A stretch of DNA of 64,000 nucleotides from Methanolobus vulcani (GTDB taxonomy: Archaea; Halobacteriota; Methanosarcinia; Methanosarcinales; Methanosarcinaceae). The number at the start of each line of letters is the position of its first letter. The first letter of the stretch is position 1. The stretch covers positions 93,458-157,457 of the forward strand of contig NZ_VIAQ01000011.1 in the NCBI RefSeq assembly GCF_006546655.1, written 5' to 3'. The notes under the pieces were generated by a model that saw nothing but the letters and a program-made list of their open reading frames with translations, searched no databases and had not been told where the DNA came from. A program made the translations under genes and the position numbers. Shown in pieces: positions 26,175-34,971 of the stretch.

Positions 26175-27500
26175 TTATTGTAATTTTCGGAGAATGTCGG
26201 TAAAATCGTTTGAACGATAAAATAGAATTTTTTTCTTGTCAACTTTGTTTCTTTCCAATAAACCCAGTTTCTCTAAACCCAATATATCAGTTCTAGCAGT
26301 CTGATACACAACAGATAACCTGTTTTCTATCTCTTTTATTGTAAAAGTCATCTTAGGGTCATCAGACAACCATTTTAGAATGTAAGATTGTCTTTCATTT
26401 ATACCGGGTATTTTCTTGAAATCATATAACTTGTTCTTTTCTTCTATTTTCCTTGAGATGTATTCTTTCAAACTTTTGAAAGCCTTATCCATTGTTTTTA
26501 ATTGATAATTTATGAAGTAAGTTACGTCGTTCTCATCAAGTTCTGTATATAGATAAGCCTGAGAATATTGCCCAGGAGAATCTTTAATCATCCGTGATAT
26601 TGACATATATTCTATTAACCAATAATTTTTTGAAAGTAAGTACCAGTAGAATAATGCCCTTGCTGTTCTTCCGTTACCATCAACAAAGGGATGGATATAT
26701 CCTATTAAGAAATGCAATATGCTTGCTTTAATTATCGGATGAATGAAATCATCGTCAGATTCTTTGTTTATGAAATCACATATATCCTGCATAACCTGTG
26801 AAATATGAATATGCTCCAACGGAGTGTGTACAATTTCACCGGTCATGTTGTCAATTACATAGATGTTATCTGATTTGCGAAATACACCTATGTGATCCGG
26901 ATCATCCAGAGTATTTTCTGTCATACAGCTATGAATATCCAGTATCGATTCAATGGTCATTTTTTCGTTTTTCATTGATGATAATTTCTTAATTGTTTTG
27001 TAGTTGTTGAAAATCATCTGCTCTGATTTGTCTTTTGGATTTCTTTCCTGCATCAGCATTTTTTTTGCTTCCTGCCGTGTAGTACTTGCACCTTCCAATT
27101 GACTTGATGCTATTGCTTCCTCCATTATCGAATTCATCAAATACTGCTGTTGATGGTCTTTTCCAATAATGTTCTGACTTTCAAGAGTACCACCTAAATT
27201 CAAATCAAAATTATGCAATTTTTCCTGAATATCAGAAGTTAAATAATAACTAAGTTGAAATCCAGGAATATCACTGATTTTTAATTGCTCCGAGCCTAAA
27301 CCCCTGCTTAGTTTAAGCAGTAACCATAGTTGTTCATGTGTGACAAAATCAGGAATCGTTTTGTGTTTAAATTCAGACCAATATAGATATCGATTGTTGT
27401 ATTTTTTTGTAGCCGCGCTTACGTCAGCATTATTAATATAATGCAGAATGCTCTGCAAAGACGAATCATTTAATTCAGGAGGAGCTTCAGGAATCCTCAT
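26175..27500 (-). CDS. Fic-domain protein (probable AMP-transferase) with winged-helix tail
   Basis: Class II Fic protein of 441 residues. Fic enzymes move AMP or related groups from nucleotides to protein hydroxyls. The core motif HPFVDGNGR has His270, with Arg278 closing the anion site. The inhibitory helix motif SSQLEG is at 132-137 with Glu136 placed to block ATP. A C-terminal winged helix is visible near 375-435 (MTFTIKEIENRLSVVYQTAR, LGLLERNKVDKKKILFY), as in the Fic/DUF4172 class that can repress its own gene. ATG 27500 follows AGAGGT at five bases. The two tandem palindromes at 27518-27593 lie directly upstream. Confidence 0.93.
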   Translation of the reverse strand: MRIPEAPPELNDSSLQSILHYINNADVSAATKKYNNRYLYWSEFKHKTIPDFVTHEQLWLLLKLSRGLGSEQLKISDIPGFQLSYYLTSDIQEKLHNFDLNLGGTLESQNIIGKDHQQQYLMNSIMEEAIASSQLEGASTTRQEAKKMLMQERNPKDKSEQMIFNNYKTIKKLSSMKNEKMTIESILDIHSCMTENTLDDPDHIGVFRKSDNIYVIDNMTGEIVHTPLEHIHISQVMQDICDFINKESDDDFIHPIIKASILHFLIGYIHPFVDGNGRTARALFYWYLLSKNYWLIEYMSISRMIKDSPGQYSQAYLYTELDENDVTYFINYQLKTMDKAFKSLKEYISRKIEEKNKLYDFKKIPGINERQSYILKWLSDDPKMTFTIKEIENRLSVVYQTARTDILGLEKLGLLERNKVDKKKILFYRSNDFTDILRKLQ

Positions 27501-27517
27501 TATAAACCTCTAGATAG

Positions 27518-27593
27518 TAATTACTAATTTAGTACAAATTAGTAATTAATAGTAATTAAATCTAATTACTAATTTTAACAAAATTAGTAATTA
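27518..27593. promoter_or_regulatory. Two tandem palindromes upstream of the Fic gene
   Basis: Palindrome one (27518-27548) has 13-base perfect arms TAATTACTAATTT and AAATTAGTAATTA with a 5-base centre. Palindrome two (27563-27593) has 14-base perfect arms with a 3-base centre. Their starts are 45 bases apart and their halves share the core ATTACTAAT/ATTAGTAAT. They lie between the Fic start and the 3' end of the broken HEPN gene, where a self-repressing winged-helix protein would bind. Confidence 0.75.
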
Positions 27594-27601
27594 ATAGTTT
27601 T

Positions 27602-28400
27602 TTAAGAAAATGCCATAAAAGTTATTTTCTTTGTTTTGTCAATCAATTCTCTTACTTCGTGTTTTTTAGGTTCTTCTCTAGGATGCGCACATTTGTTTCT
27701 CAAACTCGCTAAATGGTCTATCGCCTTAAACATCGATAAATCAAAATCAGGTAATTTGTCAGATATACGGATTTTTTGGGCTATTGGAACCATAGTATCT
27801 TTTGATTCTAGCTCAATACCATTTATCTCACATAATGTTTTCAAGTACCTTTCAAGAACAATTCCAGCAATTATTCCAGCTGGTCTAATGAATTCATTTT
27901 CGTATAGCATTTCTGCTTCATCAAGTTCTGAATTTAAAACATCGGCAGAAACTACTTTCTTGTAATTGTTTTTAGTTAAATTGAGTGTAGGGATTATTGT
28001 ATGCAAAATATTAACTTGAATGTCGAAATTTTCGATGAATTCATACTTCAAGTATTTTTCTTCATCATAAACATTGGAAGTAGTTAAGGAAATTACATTT
28101 AAATCAATTATTTTTTTTAATACGATTGTAGTGGTTACAAAACAGTTCATAGTTCTTGGTATTTTGATTATCTGCATACATGTGGACTATTTGTCTACAG
28201 CTTTCATACCAAATCTCATATTTTCTTAGTAGCTTACGCTGGAGAGGTTTATTTATTAGCTTGGCTTCACATTTTATTTGCAAAGGAGCATTTACATTAA
28301 ATCCTTTTACTTCTCTTGCAGTTTCCACCAACAAATCATCATATAGTTTTTCAATTTCTTCAGCTTCATTGATGTAGAAATCAATATCCAAATTTTGCAT
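27602..28400 (-). pseudogene. HEPN-like gene split by a frameshift at an A8 run
   Basis: A paralogue of the gene at 23862-24665 that is in two frames. The first part (28400-28104) runs from MQNLDIDFYINEAEEIEKLY to NHYNRIKKNN and stops; the second (to 27602) continues with IIDLNVISLTT and the HEPN-like C-terminal part, ending in KITFMAFS. At the join there are eight T residues on the plus strand (28111-28118). Removing one gives R-I-K-K-I-I-D-L, which matches R-I-L-N-L-I-N-L in the intact copy. The C-terminal domain has the RNKCAH (Rx4H) RNase motif. It may be a dead gene, a phase-variable gene or a sequencing error in a homopolymer. Confidence 0.75.
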
Positions 28401-28491
28401 ATATTAGAGATGTTAAAAATTGTATATAAGTAAACCGAATATTCATTGGAAGTAAAAGTAAAACTCAACATTCTCAACAATAAGAAAAAAG

Positions 28492-28563
28492 CGTCCCGAC
28501 CGAGGATCGAACTCGGGTCTAAGGCTCCGCAGGCCTCAAGGATATCCACTACCCTACCGGGAC
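28492..28563 (-). tRNA. tRNA-Arg, anticodon GCG
   Basis: Cloverleaf on the minus strand: acceptor GTCCCGG pairs with TCGGGAC (last pair G-T), D arm GGGT/ATCC, anticodon stem GAGGC/GCCTT with loop CTGCGGA (anticodon GCG), T arm CCGAG-TTCGATC-CTCGG, and G as discriminator base. The total is 72 bases and no intron is seen. CCA is not encoded: the bases after the discriminator read CTT. Confidence 0.9.
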
Positions 28564-28696
28564 ATTGGGGGGTTCATGCACTAATGTCTTTCTGCCATAT
28601 AAAGATTATTGGTTGTAAGAGAATAAGATACTGCTCCTTAAAAGAGATATGGGTGCAATCAATAAAAGTTAAATGCTGCAAGAATGATTACTAAGC

Positions 28697-29881
28697 ATGT
28701 CAATGACAATAGGACTTGCAGGGAAGCCAAATGCAGGCAAATCCACTTTTTTCAAGGCTGCAACACTTGCAGATGTTGAAATTGCTAATTACCCATTCAC
28801 AACTATCCATGCTAACAAAGGGGTCACCTACGTAAAAGCAGAATGTCCTTGTGTCAGCCGTGACAAACGCTGTGGCAACTGCAGCGATGGCATACGTTAC
28901 GTACCAATCGAACTCATAGACGTTGCCGGACTAGTTCCTGACGCACACCAGGGACGTGGACTTGGTAACGCCTTCCTTGATGATCTCCGTCAGGCACAGG
29001 CTATCATTCACGTAATTGATGCCTCCGGTGCAACAGATATTGAAGGCAACCCGGGGGATATCGGAGACCATGACCCGCTTGGAGACATAGATTTTCTCAA
29101 CCACGAACTCACAATGTGGATTCACAGCATTATCATGAGAAACTGGACAAAACTGTCACGCAAGATTCAGGCAGAGGGGCTTAACATCGAACACATACTC
29201 GCAGACCAGCTCATGGGAGCAGGAGTAAACGAGCAGCACATCAGTGAAGCACTAAGCCAGTGCAAACTGGACAGGAATCACCTCACCAAGTGGTCCGAAG
29301 AAGACATAATTCACTTCTGTGACGTCATCCGTGCACTTAGCAAACCAATGATAATCGCCGCAAACAAAATGGATGTAGCACCACCTGAGAATATCACAAA
29401 TCTTCAGGCACTTGATCAAATAGTCGTGCCCACAAGTGCAGCCGCAGAACTTGCACTGCGTTCCGCATCCAAAGGACAGGCCATCAAATACGAACCTGGA
29501 GACAAAGACTTCACCATACTCTCCGAAGAACTCAGCCCTGCGCAGAAAAAAGGACTTGAGAACGTACGTACTCTCATACAAAAAACCGAAGGTACAGGCG
29601 TACAGAAGTGCATTAACAGCGCCGTATTCGACCTTCTTGACCTTATCATCGTTTATCCTGTAGAGGATGAAGGCAAGTGGAAGGACAAGAACGGACGCAT
29701 GCTGCCAGATGCATTCCTCATGAAGAAAGGATCAAATGCTCATGACCTTGCATACAGGGTTCACTCTGACATCGGAGACAGATTCCTCTACGCAGTGGAC
29801 GCAAAAACAAAGATGCGCTTAGGTGAAAAGCACGAACTCAACGACGGCGATGTTGTCAAGATAGTCTCCACTGCAAAATAA
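28697..29881 (+). CDS. Obg/OLA1-type GTPase with TGS domain
   Basis: Translation-associated P-loop GTPase of the archaeal Obg-like family (NOG/YchF side), 394 residues. G1 is GLAGKPNAGKSTFF, the switch region NYPFTTIHANKGV, G3 DVAGLVPDAHQGRGLGNAFL, and G4 NKMD (AANKMDVA). A Cys-rich insert CPCVSRDKRCGNCSD near residue 50 is typical of the archaeal members. The C-terminal TGS domain begins near residue 310 (LIIVYPVEDEGKWKDK, HSDIGDRFLYAVDAK). Starts at ATG 28697; the second Met is also possible. Stands between the tRNA-Arg and the cis-prenyltransferase gene. Confidence 0.95.
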   Translation: MSMTIGLAGKPNAGKSTFFKAATLADVEIANYPFTTIHANKGVTYVKAECPCVSRDKRCGNCSDGIRYVPIELIDVAGLVPDAHQGRGLGNAFLDDLRQAQAIIHVIDASGATDIEGNPGDIGDHDPLGDIDFLNHELTMWIHSIIMRNWTKLSRKIQAEGLNIEHILADQLMGAGVNEQHISEALSQCKLDRNHLTKWSEEDIIHFCDVIRALSKPMIIAANKMDVAPPENITNLQALDQIVVPTSAAAELALRSASKGQAIKYEPGDKDFTILSEELSPAQKKGLENVRTLIQKTEGTGVQKCINSAVFDLLDLIIVYPVEDEGKWKDKNGRMLPDAFLMKKGSNAHDLAYRVHSDIGDRFLYAVDAKTKMRLGEKHELNDGDVVKIVSTAK

Positions 29882-29970
29882 AACCCAGATCAAAGCCCGG
29901 TCAAAAACTAAATCCGTGTTTTAAAACACATTTAAAATAATATTAAGACTAATATAGACATCAGACTCAC

Positions 29971-30630
29971 ATGAGCTTTGTAACATCTCTCTACGAAAAA
30001 CACCTGATGCAGCAGATCAGTAAATATCCCATACCAGAACACGTTTCTCTGGTTATTTCCGAGACTGATCTGCTCTATGCAGACGGTTTCAGGAAGCTCA
30101 GGGATTATGTCACATGGTGCAAACAGACAGGCATCAAAATGACAAGTATCTACATTGATGTCCTTGACACCGAAGAGACACTCAAATCCCAGATGATAGA
30201 GAAACTTATAACAAAGCTCAATGAATTTTTCACAAAAACTTCCCATAACACCGGATACCAGATATTCGGAGAAAATGGGGAGCTACGTTCTGAAAGAAAA
30301 TGGAAGGATTTTCAGATCTATGTATCAGTCGGTTTTGGCGGACGAAGAGAAGTTACAAACGCTGTTAAAGATATACTCCAAAACGTGAAGGAAGGAAAGA
30401 TTAAACCTTCCGAGATCTGCGAAAAGGATATTGAATCCCGCCTTACGATCAAACAGGAACCAGACCTTTTCATCCGTTCAGGTGGAAAACATCTTTCAGA
30501 TTTCCTTATCTGGCAATCTATTTATTCTGAATATTATTTTACCGATGTGGACTGGCGCAGTATAAGGAAACTCGACATAATCAGGATCATTAGGGATTTC
30601 CAGAAGCGTCAGAGACGTTTTGGAAAATAA
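29971..30630 (+). CDS. Divergent cis-prenyltransferase (UppS-like) lacking the MDGN motif
   Basis: A 219-residue member of the undecaprenyl/dehydrodolichyl diphosphate synthase family, which makes the lipid carrier for glycans from isopentenyl diphosphate. Family parts in the second half are FGGRREVTNAVKDI, PDLFIRSGGKHLSDFLIWQS, YSEYYFTDVDW and the end RDFQKRQRRFG. In the first half, the HVAIIMDGNGRWA-type substrate loop is replaced by HVSLVISETDLLYADGFRKL, so the catalytic Asp of MDGN is absent. It may be a non-catalytic partner like eukaryotic NgBR, or use other residues (inference). Normal family length is about 240. Confidence 0.85.
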   Translation: MSFVTSLYEKHLMQQISKYPIPEHVSLVISETDLLYADGFRKLRDYVTWCKQTGIKMTSIYIDVLDTEETLKSQMIEKLITKLNEFFTKTSHNTGYQIFGENGELRSERKWKDFQIYVSVGFGGRREVTNAVKDILQNVKEGKIKPSEICEKDIESRLTIKQEPDLFIRSGGKHLSDFLIWQSIYSEYYFTDVDWRSIRKLDIIRIIRDFQKRQRRFGK

Positions 30631-30651
30631 ACAAAGAAAAAACAAGTCATA

Positions 30652-31107
30652 TCAGATATCCCTGCCCATTATGATGGCGTTGTCATCGATATAGTAACCA
30701 TCCATCCTGCCCTCAACCTTAAAACCGTTCTCAGAGTAAAACAATTGTGCATCAACATTTTTCTCCCTGACCTCAAGAGTCATTCTGTCAAAACCATATA
30801 GCTTTGCAAGGTCAATGCACCAGTCAAGCAACCTTGTAGCGATTCCCTGACGGCGGCAGTCCTTATGAACAGCTATACTCTGCAGATGTGACCTGGTTCT
30901 GTCCTCCGAGATGCCGACTATTGCATAACCAAGTATTCCGTCATTTTCATAGACTACAAATCCCGGATTATTAAGATAGGCCTTGAAAAGAAAATCAGGC
31001 CAGGGAACCTCAAAAGAACAATCCTCTATTTCTACAATAGCCGGAATATCCGGTAACTCTGCTCTTCTAATGACAACATCTTTCACTATATGCACACCTG
31101 AACGCAT
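30652..31107 (-). CDS. rimI: RimI-type N-terminal acetyltransferase
   Basis: GNAT enzyme that transfers acetyl from acetyl-CoA to protein N-termini (archaeal RimI/Ard1-like), 151 residues. The N-terminal VIRRAELPDIPAIVEIEDCS is typical, HLQSIAVHKDCRRQGIATRLL contains the acetyl-CoA loop (R-R-Q-G-I-A), and the end has LFYSENGFKVEGRMDGYY. The start is uncertain: ATG 31107 is used, GTG five codons downstream is possible. Convergent with the cis-prenyltransferase gene, 22 bases apart, and divergent from the zinc-ribbon gene. Confidence 0.9.
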   Translation of the reverse strand: MRSGVHIVKDVVIRRAELPDIPAIVEIEDCSFEVPWPDFLFKAYLNNPGFVVYENDGILGYAIVGISEDRTRSHLQSIAVHKDCRRQGIATRLLDWCIDLAKLYGFDRMTLEVREKNVDAQLFYSENGFKVEGRMDGYYIDDNAIIMGRDI

Positions 31108-31168
31108 GGATTATGCTTCACTTTCTATGAGCACTATTATTTATAGAATACATACTAAAAAGTTGCCG

Positions 31169-31672
31169 ATGACCTACGGAGTAATCATCTGTACCAAATG
31201 CAGGGACCATGCACAGATAATTGAAGTTGGCAACAGCAAGACAACACGCTGCCAGAGATGCAATGCCAGCCTGAACGTCAGGAAGCTGCGTGTCTTTTTT
31301 TCATCAGATGATCTTGAAGAAGCGATATCGGTAAGAACTCAGATACAGGCCCAACTATCAGGAACCGGGACTCAGGGAAAATCGCTGGATGCTTTCGCAG
31401 AAGATTTTCAGAAGCATCAGACATTCGGGAATGAAATTGATGAAAAAACTGCCTGTTTCATCGATAACAGAAAGCCACAAAAAAAGAAGAAGGCAGATGA
31501 GCTGATAATCAGCATACTGGTGGAAAATAATAACCGGATGAACCTGAATGAACTGAAAGAGAAAGCTCTGAAAATGGATGTTGGAGAAGAGCAGTTCGAT
31601 GATATTATCAAAAAACTGCTGATGGCAGGAGAACTGTACTCACCATCAAAGGATCTTATCAGAATAGTATGA
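31169..31672 (+). CDS. Zinc-ribbon protein with C-terminal winged helix
   Basis: A 167-residue archaeal protein of the DUF5817 type (tentative). The N-terminal zinc ribbon has two Cys pairs, ICTKC and RCQRC, close to residues 8-11 and 28-31. A charged linker (KPQKKKKADELII) leads to a C-terminal winged-helix-like part, NRMNLNELKEKALKMDVGEE then QFDDIIKKLLMAGELYSPSK, as found at the end of archaeal MCM-type and replication proteins. ATG 31169 is about 27 bases after a TATA-like TATTTATAG (31138-31146), so a leaderless message is likely. Could bind DNA or RNA; role unknown. Confidence 0.8.
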   Translation: MTYGVIICTKCRDHAQIIEVGNSKTTRCQRCNASLNVRKLRVFFSSDDLEEAISVRTQIQAQLSGTGTQGKSLDAFAEDFQKHQTFGNEIDEKTACFIDNRKPQKKKKADELIISILVENNNRMNLNELKEKALKMDVGEEQFDDIIKKLLMAGELYSPSKDLIRIV

Positions 31673-31836
31673 TGTTTTTTAATTCAAAGCTAATTCGATA
31701 ATTTGGGTTATATGTAACACAAATATATTCATGGGGATAATACAAAAAATATATCTAAAAAGATGTATAATATAGAATGTCTCAACGATTACCAAAAACT
31801 TAAATTCCTTTAAAAATGACTTCATAAGGTATTATT

Positions 31837-33117
31837 ATGTCCGATACAACCCTTGATATTGTGGAACTGCTTCTGACAGCGCAAATATACAACAAATATC
31901 CACAGATGGATGCCAGTGACCTGCCCAAGGAGATACGCAAGTTTTACTGGAGCAGAGACCATAAAACAGTTCCAAAACCCATCAGGGTCACAGTCAAAGA
32001 TATCGAAAAGATGTTCGGTGAACAGAGCATTGATAGCAAATTGAAATCACTTCCTTTTGTCAACATTGATGACAAGGAATTCTCTGCCAGGATCACAGCA
32101 CTTGACATCGGTGCTGAATGGTTCCAGAAAAAGGACGAGGAAAGGGAGAGAATTTCACACAACCCTGCAATTGCCTTTTATTATGAGGAAAAAAAGACAG
32201 AAGGAGCAGATTACGACACCGCCAAATCAAAGGTCAGGCCAAAGGAAGTTGACAGGGAATGGATCGAATCCCTGATAGCTGAGATCGAGAAGGAGGAAGG
32301 CGGACCTGATATGCTCAAACTGGCACAGATCAGTGCGCCGGAAGACATCCAGCAGACAATGAAGGATTTTGTCCTCACACATGAACAGGAAGAGGAAACT
32401 AAAAAAATCGTGAAGGCCATTCAGTATCGTGATTACCTGAAACATATCGGACTTTATGATGTTGGAAAGATTCTCATGGTTGGTCCACCCGGTACCGGAA
32501 AGACATCACTTGCCAAGGCAATGTCTGAACATCTATCAATTCCTTTCGTTGAAGTCAGGCTTTCAATGATTACCGACCAGTACCTTGGAGAAACAGCAAA
32601 GAACATCGACAGGGTATTCACCCTGGCTAAAAAATTAAGTCCATGCATCCTTTTTATCGATGAATTCGACTTTGTCGCAAAAACACGTTCATCCGATGAG
32701 CATGCCGCTCTAAAAAGAGCTGTAAACACACTTCTCAAAGCAATCGACAACATCAGTCTTACAACCGACGGGGTACTTCTCCTTGCAGCAACCAACCACC
32801 CGAAAATGCTTGACTCTGCGGCATGGAGACGTTTCGATGAGATCATGAAGTTCCCACTGCCTGATGTTGACATGCGTAAGAAGATCCTTGACATTGTCAC
32901 AAAGGAGATCAAAGGTGACTTTGACACCGCAGAGATTGCAGCACTCACACACGGATACAGTGGTTCCGACCTTAGAATGGTTATCCGCGAAGGAGTTCTT
33001 AGCGCACTTGTAACAGAGAGAATGGAACTCACACAAAAGGATATGCTCAATGCAGTAGCATCATTTGATGAGAGAGCTATCATCAAGACAAACGAATACG
33101 AAGAATACAATTCATGA
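31837..33117 (+). CDS. AAA-family ATPase
   Basis: A 426-residue AAA protein with a single ATPase domain and a 200-residue N-terminal part of unknown fold. Walker A GPPGTGKT is at 216-223, Walker B ILFIDEFDF with Asp275-Glu276, the sensor 1 segment LLLAATNHPKML, and the arginine-finger region WRRFDEIMKFPLPD. The C-terminal lid has ALTHGYSGSDLRMVIREGVL as in proteasome-type AAA proteins. The N-terminal part may bind a substrate or partner. It shares the four-base overlap ATGA with the MBL-fold gene, so the two are translationally coupled. Confidence 0.9.
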   Translation: MSDTTLDIVELLLTAQIYNKYPQMDASDLPKEIRKFYWSRDHKTVPKPIRVTVKDIEKMFGEQSIDSKLKSLPFVNIDDKEFSARITALDIGAEWFQKKDEERERISHNPAIAFYYEEKKTEGADYDTAKSKVRPKEVDREWIESLIAEIEKEEGGPDMLKLAQISAPEDIQQTMKDFVLTHEQEEETKKIVKAIQYRDYLKHIGLYDVGKILMVGPPGTGKTSLAKAMSEHLSIPFVEVRLSMITDQYLGETAKNIDRVFTLAKKLSPCILFIDEFDFVAKTRSSDEHAALKRAVNTLLKAIDNISLTTDGVLLLAATNHPKMLDSAAWRRFDEIMKFPLPDVDMRKKILDIVTKEIKGDFDTAEIAALTHGYSGSDLRMVIREGVLSALVTERMELTQKDMLNAVASFDERAIIKTNEYEEYNS

Positions 33118-33863
33118 AGATCACACTTCTGGGTACCGGTGACGCTACCGGGACCCCTGTTATAGGTTGTAATTGTCCCACATGCCAGGATGCACTGAAA
33201 GGTACTAAAAGCCAGAGAACCAGATTTGCAGTCCTTGTGGAATCTTCGCAGGGAACTGTCCTTATTGACAGCGGACCTGACCTCAGGTACCAGTTACTCA
33301 AAGCAGGAACAAGACACATAGACGGAGTAATCTGGACACATGGCCATTATGACCATTTTGCAGGTTTTGCGGAATTCCACAGAGTCCAGTATAATGTTGA
33401 TGTTTACGGACTGCCTGAAACACTGGAATACATTTTAGACTATCTGCAATTCCTTCATCCTAAAAAGCATGAGAGAGAAATGTACGAGCCTTTCAATCTC
33501 ATCGGGCTTGAATTCACACTTTTTGAGGTAGTACACCCTCCAGTGAAGAAATCCATCGGAGTCATGATTCGGGAAGGCGACACGAAAGTTGTCATAACAG
33601 GCGACACCCAGAGAGGTATTCCACAGAAAAGTATTGATTTAATCATGGAACCAGATCTCCTTATTGCAGATGCCATTGTGCCTCCCACAGTCGAGGTCAA
33701 AAAACATATGAATACCGACGAAGCCTTTGACCTTGCAAACGAGATTGGAGCAAAAGAAGTCATATTCACTCACCTAAGCCACTTTTTTGCACCACATGAG
33801 GAAGCCATCAAGGAGTATCCGCTTGGGTATGATGGGCTGGTTTTTGAATTCCCGGTAAAATAG
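33114..33863 (+). CDS. MBL-fold metallo-hydrolase (PhnP-like)
   Basis: A 249-residue metallo-beta-lactamase-fold enzyme that probably cleaves phosphodiesters. The metal-binding motif is His76-Gly-His78-Tyr-Asp80-His81 (THGHYDHF), with a further TGDTQ metal ligand near residue 163 and a late His (TRLSH-like FTHLSHFF). The N-terminal Cys pair (IGCNCPTCQDAL) matches the PhnP and related subgroup with a structural zinc site. It overlaps the AAA gene by four bases. PhnP in bacteria acts on cyclic ribose phosphates; here no phn genes are near, so the substrate is unknown. Confidence 0.9.
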   Translation: MKITLLGTGDATGTPVIGCNCPTCQDALKGTKSQRTRFAVLVESSQGTVLIDSGPDLRYQLLKAGTRHIDGVIWTHGHYDHFAGFAEFHRVQYNVDVYGLPETLEYILDYLQFLHPKKHEREMYEPFNLIGLEFTLFEVVHPPVKKSIGVMIREGDTKVVITGDTQRGIPQKSIDLIMEPDLLIADAIVPPTVEVKKHMNTDEAFDLANEIGAKEVIFTHLSHFFAPHEEAIKEYPLGYDGLVFEFPVK

Positions 33864-33905
33864 ATATTAGAAAATAAGCTGAACGAAGATAACATTCACG
33901 TATCT

Positions 33906-34817
33906 TCATTTCTTACTTTTCTTTTTTGGATTTGACAACTGGCTTTCAAATTCATTGCGTATTTTTTCCAGCTTTTTCCTTTGATTTCTGAATCTCAATA
34001 ATACTGAGAGAGCAACGATCCCCAGCACTCCGGCAGCTATTGTCAGATCCCTTGGAGCATTTTCTGTATAGAATTTCACGCTGATGAGCTTTGGAATTGG
34101 CTCAATAGATGAGTCATCCTCTGATGAATAATCCCCCAGCAAACTCAGGAAACTGGTTGTAGTTACTTCGTTTGTCCAGACCAGATTCTCTCTTCCATCT
34201 GAATCATAATAAATCTCATTCGGTGTAGGTTTCACTTTTCCGATAAGGGAATTACCAGTCGTATAGCCTTCGGGAAGAACATATCGGACAACTGATGGTG
34301 GCGTTGTGATATAGACAAAATCCTGACCAAGAGCTGTGGTCATTGTATAAGCTACAAATCCTGTAACCGGCTCTTCAAATGTTATGTATAAGTACTTCTG
34401 CCCTCTGATCACATCATCTGATATTGTATAATTAATATCTGAAGGCGAGCTCATGGAAGCAAAATACTCAAAGTTTTCCGGCGTTGCATTGGTATTATTA
34501 GAGATATCACCAAGTACCACTACATTGCTTACAGTTTCGCTGTTCTGGTTACTGAGGTCTTCCAGTAAAATTACCTGTATGACAGATTCATTCTCAAGAA
34601 TAGAAACGACCTTCGCAGAACCGTCCTTTGAAAGATAGAAAGTATTAGTTGGAATGAAAGTACCATTATCATAACTATTGTTGAGGAAAAGTTCAAACTC
34701 GTAAGCAGATAAATTCTGAGTAGTATCCCCATCTATGGCCACAAGGTCATCTACACAACCTGATGTAAAAAGTATGGTACCTAAAATGAACAATGCCAGG
34801 ACAAAATTTTTTTTCAT
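33906..34817 (-). CDS. Archaeal lipoprotein with C-terminal membrane anchor (DUF5803-like)
   Basis: A 303-residue surface protein with a signal ending in the lipobox FTSGC (Cys21), a beta-rich extracellular body, and a membrane helix near residues 255-275 followed by a basic cytoplasmic tail (QRKKLEKIRNEF, KKKSKK). It resembles the DUF5803 proteins of methanogens and haloarchaea (tentative). Having both a lipid anchor and a C-terminal helix would place the body outside the cell. Lies next to, and on the same strand as, the ABC exporter genes but 155 bases away. Confidence 0.75.
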   Translation of the reverse strand: MKKNFVLALFILGTILFTSGCVDDLVAIDGDTTQNLSAYEFELFLNNSYDNGTFIPTNTFYLSKDGSAKVVSILENESVIQVILLEDLSNQNSETVSNVVVLGDISNNTNATPENFEYFASMSSPSDINYTISDDVIRGQKYLYITFEEPVTGFVAYTMTTALGQDFVYITTPPSVVRYVLPEGYTTGNSLIGKVKPTPNEIYYDSDGRENLVWTNEVTTTSFLSLLGDYSSEDDSSIEPIPKLISVKFYTENAPRDLTIAAGVLGIVALSVLLRFRNQRKKLEKIRNEFESQLSNPKKKSKK

Positions 34818-34971
34818 TGCTACACCAATTGATGATTTATTTTATGAAACTATCGCTACATATATTGAAGCTTTATATCATATATGCTGTTGCATAGCAG
34901 GCTTTTCATCGATTAAATTCAATTAGAGATTTTAACCTATAATTTTGCATTTTTACATAGTAGAAGTATGT

